Assembly: GCA_025965815.1 (NCBI GenBank)
Contig: JAOPWF010000440.1
Span: 1 to 12,411 of the forward strand
Length of the DNA stretch: 12,411 nucleotides
Reading direction: 5' to 3'
Source: Mycobacterium sp.
GTDB taxonomy: Bacteria > Actinomycetota > Actinomycetes > Mycobacteriales > Mycobacteriaceae
Of this stretch, positions 1 to 6,516 are shown one piece after another. The position numbers were made by a program, and so were the translations under genes. The notes beneath the pieces are model-generated. The model was given only the letters and a program-made list of their open reading frames with translations. It had not been told where the DNA came from and did not search any database. Position 1 is the first letter of the stretch, and the number at the start of each line of letters is the position of its first letter.

Positions 1-98
1 CGCGCAAAGATCGGATTGGTGAACGCGGCGACGCCGAACTCAACGCCGGCCAGCGGACCGGTGATCACGACCGCCAGAACCTTGATGATCTCGTCCAT
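1..98 (-). CDS. DUF1772-like membrane protein, N-terminal fragment
   Basis: This is the first 32 codons of a minus-strand gene that continues past the left edge. The start is the ATG at 98, preceded by AAGG eight bases upstream. The visible peptide opens with MDEIIKVLAVVITGPLAG and goes on to a stretch ending in TNPIFA. That is one hydrophobic helix with glycine/proline breaks followed by a small-residue segment, as at the N terminus of DUF1772 (anthrone-oxygenase-like) membrane proteins, which are usually about 150-170 aa with four membrane helices. The gene is divergent from the HxlR regulator at 180 and shares a palindromic operator candidate with it, so it is probably that regulator's target. 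The family assignment rests on a short N-terminal stretch and could be wrong. The membrane character is more secure than the family name. Confidence 0.55.
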   Translation of the reverse strand, partial: MDEIIKVLAVVITGPLAGVEFGVAAFTNPIFA

Positions 99-135
99 GG
101 CTTCGACCTTGACGGCTATGCTGACAAAAAACAAG

Positions 136-157
136 GTACTGACGAATTAGTCAGTAC
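136..157. promoter_or_regulatory. Palindromic operator candidate for the HxlR regulator
   Basis: The arms GTACTGAC (136-143) and GTCAGTAC (150-157) are perfect reverse complements around the 6-bp AT-rich spacer GAATTA. The site lies midway between the divergent DUF1772-like and HxlR starts, 22 bp before the latter. HxlR-family dimers bind such palindromes in divergent promoters and commonly repress both themselves and the neighbour. An extra CTGAC half-site lies at 121-125. The palindrome is read directly; its assignment to the adjacent regulator is inference. Confidence 0.65.
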
Positions 158-160
158 AAT
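155..160 (+). promoter_or_regulatory. Candidate -10 element for the HxlR gene
   Basis: TACAAT fits the mycobacterial TANNNT -10 pattern and overlaps the right arm of the palindrome, so bound repressor would block it. Transcription would start near 167, giving a leader of about 13 nt that contains the ribosome-binding site GGGAG (170-174). No good -35 is visible. On the opposite strand TACCTT (133-138) is a weaker -10 candidate for the DUF1772-like gene. Confidence 0.4.
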
Positions 161-179
161 ATCCGGCCTGGGAGCGGCG

Positions 180-518
180 ATGGCGGTATCGAAGAAGGAC
201 GTCAGCGAATGCCCGATCGACACAACGCTGTCGGTCATCGACGGACGCTGGAAGGGCACCATCCTCTGGCGATTACTCGACGGGCCCATGCGCACCGCCG
301 AACTCAGGCGCAGCATCCCGGGCATCACCGAGCGGATGCTCATCCGCCACCTGCACGAGCTCGTCGACGACGGCATCATCGACCGACACGACGCGCAGAC
401 CGTTCCGCCCTGCGTCCACTACACGATCTCGGACTATGGCATGACGCTGGCACCGGCGTTGCAGTCGCTGTGTGACTGGGGCCGAAAACACATGCGGCGC
501 AACACTGTTGAGCGTTAG
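180..518 (+). CDS. HxlR-family winged-helix transcriptional regulator
   Basis: This 112-aa protein is one whole HxlR-type winged-helix domain. The N-terminal CPIDTTLSVIDGRWK carries the conserved Cys11 and Trp24 of the family signature. IPGITERMLIRHLHEL (about residues 46-61) is the recognition-helix region, and PPCVHYTISDYG (76-87) is the wing. Length is typical for the family. Several members sense quinones, aldehydes or electrophiles through the conserved N-terminal cysteine; Cys11 is present here, plus Cys78 in the wing and Cys98, so thiol sensing is possible but not shown. The start is the ATG at 180, with GGGAG five bases upstream. The gene is divergent from the DUF1772-like gene with a perfect palindrome between them, which suggests autoregulation and control of that neighbour. 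Its TAG stop overlaps the convergent kinase's TAA by four bases. Confidence 0.9.
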   Translation: MAVSKKDVSECPIDTTLSVIDGRWKGTILWRLLDGPMRTAELRRSIPGITERMLIRHLHELVDDGIIDRHDAQTVPPCVHYTISDYGMTLAPALQSLCDWGRKHMRRNTVER

Positions 519-1432
519 ACGCCGCTGACCAGGGCGGCCGCGCCGACCAGGCCCGCGTCCCCGCCGAGTTCGGCGCGCAGCACCTGCAGGCCGGTGAGGA
601 AGTCCAGCCGGGCGTGCCGTGCCACCGTCTCGCGCACCGGGTCGAACAGCAGCGGGCCGGACTTCGCCACTCCCCCGCCGATGACGACGAGGTCGAGGTC
701 GCAGACGGCGGCCACCGAGGCGATCATCATCCCCACCGCGGTGGCGCCGCGCCGGAATGCCGCCAGGGCCAACGCATCACCCCCCGCGGCGGCGTCGGCC
801 AGTTCCTTGGCGTCCGCCCCGGGTGGGCCGGCCCAGCCGTGCTGCAGCGCCCACTGCGCCATCCGCGGGCCGCCCGCGATGGTCTCGACGCAGCCGTGGC
901 CACCGCAGGTACACAGCCCGCCGTCCGGGTCGACGACGACGTGGCCGACATGGCCCGCGTTGCCGGTGCGGCCGTCGTACGGGGCACCGTCGAGCACCAG
1001 GCCGCCACCCACGCCGGTGGAGACGACGATGCCGAGCATGAACTGCGCGCCCCGGCCCGCGCCGCGCCACCGCTCGCCGAGCGCCATGCACAGCCCGTCG
1101 CCGCCGAGGCGGACCGGAACCCCGGGCACCGCGGCGGCGACCCGGTCGCGGACCGGGAAGCGGTGCCAACTGGTGATGTTGATCGGACTGACGGTGCCCG
1201 CGGCCAGGTCGATGGGTCCGGCCGACGCGATGCCCACGCCGCGCACCCGGCCGGCCGCGGCGACCGTTTCGGTGATCAGTTTGTCGACGACGACCCATAT
1301 CTGTTCGGCGTCGGCGTCCGGCGTCGGGCGCTTCGCGGTGAAGACCAGCGTGCCGTCGGGATCGACGAGGCCGGTGGCCATCTTGGTGCCACCGATGTCG
1401 ATCGCAAGCGTGAGTTCTGGGGTCGAGGTCAT
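515..1432 (-). CDS. ROK-family sugar kinase with atypical sugar-binding motifs
   Basis: This 305-aa protein is a ROK-family kinase, which uses ATP to phosphorylate a hexose or N-acetylhexosamine in the cytosol. The N-terminal IDIGGTK (11-17) is the phosphate-binding loop. VSTGVGGGLV (138-147) opens the ROK signature. CTCGGHGC (174-181) with His164 forms the structural zinc site, and IGGGVAKSG (251-259) is the second nucleotide loop. Two sugar-contact motifs deviate. The usual NDAN is GDGL, keeping only the catalytic-base Asp112. The usual ExGH is HVGH (161-164). I chose the ATG at 1432 rather than a longer upstream frame because the kinase fold begins directly after it and it overlaps the previous stop as TGATG, a sign of translational coupling. 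It is the last gene of the mannosidase operon and syntenic with the Rv0650-type kinase as I recall that locus. Mannose is a plausible substrate from context; glucose or an amino sugar remain possible. Confidence 0.9.
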   Translation of the reverse strand: MTSTPELTLAIDIGGTKMATGLVDPDGTLVFTAKRPTPDADAEQIWVVVDKLITETVAAAGRVRGVGIASAGPIDLAAGTVSPINITSWHRFPVRDRVAAAVPGVPVRLGGDGLCMALGERWRGAGRGAQFMLGIVVSTGVGGGLVLDGAPYDGRTGNAGHVGHVVVDPDGGLCTCGGHGCVETIAGGPRMAQWALQHGWAGPPGADAKELADAAAGGDALALAAFRRGATAVGMMIASVAAVCDLDLVVIGGGVAKSGPLLFDPVRETVARHARLDFLTGLQVLRAELGGDAGLVGAAALVSGV

Positions 1433-2046
1433 CAGTGCCTGTGGGTGTTGTCGGGCTGGCGCGGGTCGCCAGGGTGCTCGTAACCGGGGGCGAGTTCGAC
1501 CAGCGCGGCGCGGCGGGAGTCGAGCCATATCCGGAAGGCGCGGCGCCGGGCCGCGGCGCGCAGATGTGCGGTGATGGCGGAGCGCACCTCGTCGAACGCC
1601 GGCGCGGTCGCGGGGTTGCGCCAGCCGTTGCGGTCGCCCACGTCCGGCCGCACGGCGAAGCGGAGTGGATTGCGGGCGTGATAGCCGGCGACGTCGTCGT
1701 CGCTCACGTCGACCGCGGCGGTGACGTGCGCGAACAGCGCCCTTGCCAGCGGGTCGGCCAGCACCGAGGCGGCCACGCTGCCGATCTCCAGGCGCGCCGA
1801 AATGTCCGGCAGCAGCTGGTCTTCGGCGGGCACGACGTCGCCGGTCAGGCCCAGCGCGGCCGCCTCAGCCGCCACCACGTGTTCGGTGACGACCAACTGG
1901 GTCAGCCAGCGGCGCAGCTGCCGACCCTCGCTGGTGCCGGGAACCGGCAGCGAGGCGGCCAACCGGGTGGCGCGCAGTTCGGCCTCGCGTGCGTCGACCT
2001 CGGCGACGGGCACCGGCATCCCGCCGACGGTCGCGCAAGCGCTCAT
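1432..2046 (-). CDS. 204-aa SurA/PpiC-like helical protein lacking an isomerase domain (FabD2-named family)
   Basis: The position between mannosidase and ROK kinase matches mycobacterial Rv0649, annotated FabD2 (malonyl-CoA:ACP transacylase) as I recall. I see no GHSxG nucleophile elbow or other FabD landmark, and the protein is much shorter than a FabD of about 300 aa. It reads instead like the helical shell of a SurA/PpiC foldase. There is an amphipathic helix rich in Ala/Leu at 38-68. VDVSDDDVAGYHARNPLRF (112-130) resembles the segment that normally precedes the parvulin domain. FDEVRSAITAHLRAAARRR (151-169) plus FRIWLDSRRA resembles the helix that follows it. Only about 20 residues lie between, so no isomerase domain fits. 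The tail is rich in His and Pro. No signal peptide is seen. I prefer the ATG at 2046 over the TTG at 2070, because that ATG overlaps the mini-ORF stop (ATGA). The stop overlaps the kinase start by one base. Confidence 0.75.
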   Translation of the reverse strand: MSACATVGGMPVPVAEVDAREAELRATRLAASLPVPGTSEGRQLRRWLTQLVVTEHVVAAEAAALGLTGDVVPAEDQLLPDISARLEIGSVAASVLADPLARALFAHVTAAVDVSDDDVAGYHARNPLRFAVRPDVGDRNGWRNPATAPAFDEVRSAITAHLRAAARRRAFRIWLDSRRAALVELAPGYEHPGDPRQPDNTHRH

Positions 2047-2059
2047 CGCTGCCGTCGGC
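2023..2059 (-). promoter_or_regulatory. Stem-loop enclosing the start codon of the 204-aa protein
   Basis: GCCGACGG (2023-2030) and CCGTCGGC (2052-2059) are a perfect 8-bp inverted repeat around a 21-nt loop. In the minus-strand mRNA the loop holds the ATG at 2046-2044. All eight pairs are G-C or A-U, six of them G-C. Such a hairpin could limit free initiation, leaving the gene dependent on ribosomes arriving from the mannosidase or the mini-ORF. The inverted repeat is seen directly; the coupling role is inference. Confidence 0.45.
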
Positions 2060-2081
2060 TCTTCGCGCAAGCGCTCATCGC
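2031..2081. repeat. 19-bp direct repeat at the mannosidase / 204-aa gene junction
   Basis: TCGCGCAAGCGCTCATCGC occurs at 2031-2049 and again, identically, at 2063-2081, with 13 bp between copies (period 32 bp). One copy holds the mannosidase stop, the other the start codon of the next gene. Beyond the repeat the copies still resemble each other if a 4-base insertion and one mismatch are allowed. This indicates a tandem duplication of a stop/start junction that has since drifted in its spacer. Confidence 0.9.
2043..2078 (-). CDS. 11-codon mini-ORF bridging mannosidase and the 204-aa gene
   Basis: Reading from the ATG at 2078 gives MSACAKSRRQR followed by TGA. The ATG overlaps the mannosidase TGA as ATGA, and the mini-ORF's own TGA overlaps the ATG of the 204-aa gene as ATGA. 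Its first five residues are the same as those of the 204-aa protein (MSACA), as expected if it arose when that start was duplicated. A ribosome could re-initiate at each step. I do not suppose the peptide has a function of its own; if translated, its role would be as a relay. Confidence 0.35.
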   Translation of the reverse strand: MSACAKSRRQR

Positions 2082-5000
2082 ACAGTCACCCTGACCGCCG
2101 GCGAGTAGACCAGCCGGCCGGCACAGCCGATGCGGACCAGCGCCCACCACTGCCCCGGCTCTAGCCAGGCGGGCGGGGCGACGTCGAACCCGAGCTCGAC
2201 GGTGCCGCCGGCCGGCAGCACCGCACCGACCGCGGCGGGCCCGATCCACTCCCACGTTCCCCACGGGCTGATCAGGTGAGCCTCCACCGCCAGGTCCGCG
2301 TGCGCGTCGGTGCCGACGACGACGCCGAGCCGGGCGGTCTCACCGGCCGTCACCGCGACCTCCTCCGGGCCGCCGATCAGGCGCAGCAGTTCGGCGGCGG
2401 TCGAGCCGACGGTGACGGTGCACACGTCCTCGACCACCTGCCGCCAGGCTGTGGGCAGGTCGCGGTCTGGGCTGCTGCTGACGGTGAGCTGGGCGCGCAC
2501 CGGATAGCAGCCGGGAGCGGTGTCCGGCGGGATGGTCAGCACGATGTCGGTCTCGACGTGTTCGCCGGGCGGCAGCTCGAACGGCAGCTCGGTCGCCGAG
2601 GACGACCAGCCGTCCGGGCAGCGCAGCCGGACGGTGCCGCGCAGCACCGCGTCGGTGCAGTCGCTGGCGGCGGTGAGCCGCAGCACCACTTTGGCGTCCG
2701 CGGCCACCTCGACCGCGTGCGGATGCAGATGCGCCACTGCCGGCAGGCCGCCCAGCGGGGCGGGGCCGCGGTTGTGCAGCCAGTACCGCGCGTACAGCGG
2801 CTGCGCGGCCTCCGCGTCGGGAGCCAGCTGGGCGGCTTCAGCGTCGAGAACCTTCGGTATGTACAGCCGCGCGAGCACGGTGGCGATCTCGTAGCCGTGC
2901 AATGCCAGCCGCAGACCGTCGGGACCGGAGCGCACCTGGACGCCTGGCCGCTCCAGCAGGTCCGCGCGGGTGGCGTCGACCACTGCTCCGAACGGTGACC
3001 GCACCACGACGTCGGTGCTCGCCCCGCGCGTCTCGACCAACCGGATCGCCACCGCGTCGGCGGCATTGACGGGTTCGGCGCTGCCGCGGGCGAGCGGGTT
3101 ACCGGCCGCCTTCAGGGCGCCGAGTTGCACACAGCCGGCCGGCTCGACCTCCAACAGTGAAGCGGCCGTGGGTAATTCGCCGGTCCTCGCGCTTGCCACG
3201 GCCAGCAGTGGATGGGAGAACTCCGCGCTGCGGGCGGGGACGTCGGCGGCGCGCCAGTCCCCGCCGCCGGACACCAGCGCGTAGTCGAAGGTGTGGGTCC
3301 AGTGCTGGAGCTGGAAGTTGGAGCCGTCGGGGGCGGTGCGCCGCGGCGGGTCGATCCAGATGCCCGACGGCCAGCCGGTGCAGGACCGCATCAGCGAGGT
3401 GTGCAGGGTGCCTTCGGTGTCGACGGCGAAGCTCGGTACGCCGCGGTTGAGCAGCGCCACCGTCCGCGGCTCGACGACTTCCCGCGCAGTCGGAACCGAC
3501 TGCGCGACAACGATCTCGGCGTCGGCGAGGTCGTCGACCACCGACGCGACCACGTCCGAAAGAGCGTCACCGGCGATCACCAGCACCGGCAGCGCCCGCG
3601 GATCGCGCAGATCCGCACCTGGCACCCACGTCTGGGCCAGCGGCGCCGCGGCCGGCACCCACACCCCGGCCCGCCCGGTGGCCCGCAGCTGCCGGTCGAC
3701 TTCCGCGGCGTAGGACGGGCCGGCGGCGGCCAGCACGGCGGCGGTGAACGCGTTCTGCTGCGGCCCGCCGAGCGCGATGCGGGTGTCCGGCAGGTTGGAG
3801 TCGACGTCGAGGTGCCCGTAGCGCGGCTTGTCGGCGCCGGAGCAGGTGGCCGTCACGCCGGCGCGCACCAGCGCCACCATCAGCTCACGCGCCAGCGGGG
3901 CCGACGTGGCCTCGGTCGGTGAGACCACCTCGGCCACCGATACGGCACGCACATCCGCGGGGCCGTCGCCGACCCGGATCCGCACCGCCGACGACAGACC
4001 GAACCAGCCGTAGGCCGGGTTCTCCAGCGTCCACGGGTGCACGGCGGCATCAACAGTTCGGCCGGAACCTTCCGATGGCTCGTGCAGCAGCCCGATTCCT
4101 CGCCCCACCACGGCGTCGCCCACCTCGCTCACCGGCAGCGCACCCGGCACCGGGCACGGCCAGCGCAGCCGCACCAGCAGGTCGGCGCCGGTGAACTCGT
4201 CGATCGTGGTGCGGCAGTCCACCCGTGCGACCCCGTGCCACAGCGTCACGGTCTGGGTGTAACGCAGCAAGGTTCCGATCCGGCCGCGGACGACCAGCCG
4301 CTGCCCCAGCGAACTGCGGTACGCCTGCACAGATTCGGCCGCGGCGGCCGACGAACCGACCACCGGCCCCTTGGGCAGCAGATGCCACGGACCCTCACCG
4401 AACGTCGGGTGCGCCGGGTACTCCTCGTAGACGGCGAGCTCGTTGCCCACCTGGCCGTCGGCGATCAGCTCGCGGTCCTGCGCCAGGTCCAGCAACGACG
4501 ACACCCCGCCGCCCCGCGCCGGGTCGACGCGCAACCGGTAGTGCTCGTTGCCGATATCGACACCGCCCGCCGGTTCCCAGTCGTCCGAAACATCGCCCTC
4601 GACAAGGCCGTAGGCCCGCCACCCGAGCGACGGCACGTCGCGGGCCAGCCAGCTGACCGACTGTCCGCCGTGCTCGACGAGGGCCGGTACCTCGGCGCCG
4701 TCGGCGTCCACCACCCGCACACCTGGCCCCAACGGGGTATCCAGCCGCGCCGTGACCACGTCGGAACGCTTGTGCGCCAACGAATTCCAGACGACCAACG
4801 AGCCGCCACCCACCGCACCGGAAAGCAGCGCCAGCGAGTTGTCCCGCGCCGCGCGCCCAAGTTCCCACGCATCGCGCCAACCGGTCAGCAGATCCAGGTA
4901 CACCTGATCGGACTCCGAGCCGGTGATGGCGTCATGGTGCGCGCTGTAGGCCAGCTGCACCCACGCCTTGGCCAGCGCCGCCTGCGGATATCCCGCGCCG

Positions 5001-6310
5001 CCCAGCAGCCCCGCGAACACCGCGAACCGCTCGCCGTCGAGCACCGCGTCCTCGGCGGCGCGGTTGGCCTGCTTGGTGTCGATGTAGGAGACGTCCTTGC
5101 CGGTGTAGATCGGGTTCATGTCCCGGGTCTGCGGCGAGGCAGCCATACCGTTGGCCGCCAGTTCCGCCCGCACCGCCGCGAAAAACTCACTGGGCGTTGC
5201 GCAGACGAACTTCGGCCAGGTGTACCGGGAGTTCCAGTGCCGGTGGATCTCGCTCACCCACTTGTTCGGCGGCGTGTAGTCCGTGCCGACCGGCAGCAGC
5301 ACGTTGCGGGTGGCGGCGACCTTTTTCAGCGCTCCGAATAGCCGGAAGGTGACGTCCTCGGCCTCCTGCACTGACGTGGATGAGTCCATCCACCACCCGG
5401 CCGAGTAGTGGGCAGGCATGTAGTGGGTCAGCAGGCCGAGCCCGGACGGCGCGATCCACTCGAATTCACTGGAAAACTGCATCCGCTGCGGATCGCCGTC
5501 GCCCAGCATCGGACCCCACTGGTGATGGGGCCCGCGGGCCCACGAACTGGAGGTCAGCCCCGCGTCGGCCGCCATGCCGGGGAATTGCGGATCGTGGCCG
5601 AAAACGTCGAGCTGCCATGCGGTGGCCGGGTCGGCGCCCAGCACGTCACGCTGAAAGCTCATGCCGTGCACCAGGTTCCGGATGGTGGTCTCCGGACTGG
5701 TGAGGTTGGTGTTCGGTTCGTTGTAGGCGCCGCCCATGATCTCGACACGGCCCTGCGCGATCAGCCGCCGCAGCTCGGCACGGTCTTCGGGATGAGTGTC
5801 CCAGTACGGCTTGAGGTAGTCGACCTCGGCCAGCACGAACTTGTACTCCGGCTCCCGTCGGGCGAACTCCAGGTGCGCGCGCACCAGATCGAAGCTGTGC
5901 GTCTGGCGCGCCCTGCCTGGCGGGTCCTCGGTCCACAGGCTGGTGTAGGCCGCCTGGGTGTTCCACCACACCGGGTCGTAGTGAAAGTGGCTGATCATGA
6001 ACATGGTCCAGCCGGGTTCGGCCACCACGAAGGCGAACGGCGTGCTGGTGTGCGCAACAAGCACCCGGGCGTCCCGCTGCTGACCGGTGATCTGACCGCC
6101 GACCCGCACCGGGACCTCGACGACGCCGGACTCCGGATAGGCCAGCGGGGGCGCGGGTGTCGTCAGGCCGTCGCCGGTCACCCGGATGGGCATCGGCTCG
6201 CCACCGCCGGTGTAGGTGACCCGGACCAATTGCAGCGGCGAATCCGGCGGCCCGACGAACAGTTCCGTCGAGTCCGCTGAGATCACCTGCAGCGATCCTG
6301 CGAACGGCAC
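2075..6310 (-). CDS. GH38 alpha-mannosidase with C-terminal beta-sandwich extension
   Basis: This 1411-aa glycoside hydrolase family 38 enzyme removes alpha-linked mannose with retention, using a metal-assisted site. The motif HFHYDPVWW (108-116) supplies metal ligands His110 and Asp112. WQLDVFGHDPQFPGM (232-246) contains Asp235, the expected nucleophile. SAHHDAITGS (456-465) supplies His459, the last metal ligand. About 95 residues of beta-rich sequence precede the catalytic barrel. The family's C-terminal beta domains follow, roughly 500-1180. Two further Ig-like segments appear at about 1180-1301 (NEW3-like, with ELPPGEHVETDIVLTIPP) and 1302-1411. No signal peptide or membrane segment is seen, so it should act in the cytosol on an internal or imported mannoside. 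The start is GTG at 6310. It leads an operon with the 204-aa protein and the ROK kinase. From memory the M. tuberculosis homologue has about 1200 aa, so this one is long. The exact substrate is unknown. Confidence 0.92.
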   Translation of the reverse strand: MPFAGSLQVISADSTELFVGPPDSPLQLVRVTYTGGGEPMPIRVTGDGLTTPAPPLAYPESGVVEVPVRVGGQITGQQRDARVLVAHTSTPFAFVVAEPGWTMFMISHFHYDPVWWNTQAAYTSLWTEDPPGRARQTHSFDLVRAHLEFARREPEYKFVLAEVDYLKPYWDTHPEDRAELRRLIAQGRVEIMGGAYNEPNTNLTSPETTIRNLVHGMSFQRDVLGADPATAWQLDVFGHDPQFPGMAADAGLTSSSWARGPHHQWGPMLGDGDPQRMQFSSEFEWIAPSGLGLLTHYMPAHYSAGWWMDSSTSVQEAEDVTFRLFGALKKVAATRNVLLPVGTDYTPPNKWVSEIHRHWNSRYTWPKFVCATPSEFFAAVRAELAANGMAASPQTRDMNPIYTGKDVSYIDTKQANRAAEDAVLDGERFAVFAGLLGGAGYPQAALAKAWVQLAYSAHHDAITGSESDQVYLDLLTGWRDAWELGRAARDNSLALLSGAVGGGSLVVWNSLAHKRSDVVTARLDTPLGPGVRVVDADGAEVPALVEHGGQSVSWLARDVPSLGWRAYGLVEGDVSDDWEPAGGVDIGNEHYRLRVDPARGGGVSSLLDLAQDRELIADGQVGNELAVYEEYPAHPTFGEGPWHLLPKGPVVGSSAAAAESVQAYRSSLGQRLVVRGRIGTLLRYTQTVTLWHGVARVDCRTTIDEFTGADLLVRLRWPCPVPGALPVSEVGDAVVGRGIGLLHEPSEGSGRTVDAAVHPWTLENPAYGWFGLSSAVRIRVGDGPADVRAVSVAEVVSPTEATSAPLARELMVALVRAGVTATCSGADKPRYGHLDVDSNLPDTRIALGGPQQNAFTAAVLAAAGPSYAAEVDRQLRATGRAGVWVPAAAPLAQTWVPGADLRDPRALPVLVIAGDALSDVVASVVDDLADAEIVVAQSVPTAREVVEPRTVALLNRGVPSFAVDTEGTLHTSLMRSCTGWPSGIWIDPPRRTAPDGSNFQLQHWTHTFDYALVSGGGDWRAADVPARSAEFSHPLLAVASARTGELPTAASLLEVEPAGCVQLGALKAAGNPLARGSAEPVNAADAVAIRLVETRGASTDVVVRSPFGAVVDATRADLLERPGVQVRSGPDGLRLALHGYEIATVLARLYIPKVLDAEAAQLAPDAEAAQPLYARYWLHNRGPAPLGGLPAVAHLHPHAVEVAADAKVVLRLTAASDCTDAVLRGTVRLRCPDGWSSSATELPFELPPGEHVETDIVLTIPPDTAPGCYPVRAQLTVSSSPDRDLPTAWRQVVEDVCTVTVGSTAAELLRLIGGPEEVAVTAGETARLGVVVGTDAHADLAVEAHLISPWGTWEWIGPAAVGAVLPAGGTVELGFDVAPPAWLEPGQWWALVRIGCAGRLVYSPAVRVTVR

Positions 6311-6316
6311 CCCCGC

Positions 6317-6322
6317 ACCTTA
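6317..6322 (-). promoter_or_regulatory. Candidate -10 element for a leaderless mannosidase transcript
   Basis: On the minus strand TAAGGT fits the TANNNT -10 pattern and ends six bases before the GTG start. RNA synthesis would then begin at or next to the start codon, giving a leaderless mRNA, which is common in mycobacteria. No clear -35 is present 16-18 bp upstream. An alternative reading is that AAGG in the same hexamer is a ribosome-binding site for a longer transcript. Confidence 0.35.
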
Positions 6323-6334
6323 CGTTCTCACCGC

Positions 6335-6466
6335 TTACCCGACGGAGCCGTTACCGCCTGTTGCCCATAGTTGTTCGTGCGCCGCAAGGGCTCCAGCACG
6401 TCGCGTGCCGGCGGCGTGCGCCGCGCTTTCGTTGTCGTCGCCGATGACCGTGACGGGTTCGCGCAC
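6335..6466 (-). CDS. Possible 43-aa small ORF in the 206-bp gap
   Basis: The gap 6311-6516 between the EEP-fold gene and the mannosidase contains a GTG-started frame with GAGG seven bases upstream. It encodes a peptide beginning MREPVTVIGDDNESAAHAAG. The first 20 codons mostly end in G or C as in real genes here, and the second half does not, so it could be a small gene or the remnant of a larger one. I do not recognise it. Apart from this frame and the -10 candidate near 6320, I see nothing in the gap, including no convincing terminator. Confidence 0.2.
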   Translation of the reverse strand: MREPVTVIGDDNESAAHAAGTRRAGALAAHEQLWATGGNGSVG

Positions 6467-6516
6467 CCGGGCGCCTCGGGATCACTGGTGAGCAGGGGCA
6501 CCTCCCACTCGCCAGG

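Noticed and set aside
515..518. Four-base TTAG overlap of convergent stops (HxlR and ROK genes)
   Set aside because: It is real, but ordinary in compact actinobacterial genomes. No bidirectional terminator or other signal is attached to it.
594..1574. Plus-strand open frames over the ROK kinase
   Set aside because: They are low-complexity Ala/Pro/Arg products opposite a kinase with intact ATP and zinc motifs.
4037..5341. Plus-strand open frame of 434 codons opposite the mannosidase
   Set aside because: The minus frame carries all GH38 catalytic motifs. The plus-strand product is Arg/Pro/His/Gln-rich with no domain, the usual shadow of a high-GC gene.
5408..6280. Plus-strand open frame of 290 codons opposite the mannosidase N terminus
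   Set aside because: It is an antisense shadow. Composition is unlike any folded family, and it lies over the HYDPVWW and nucleophile regions of the real gene.
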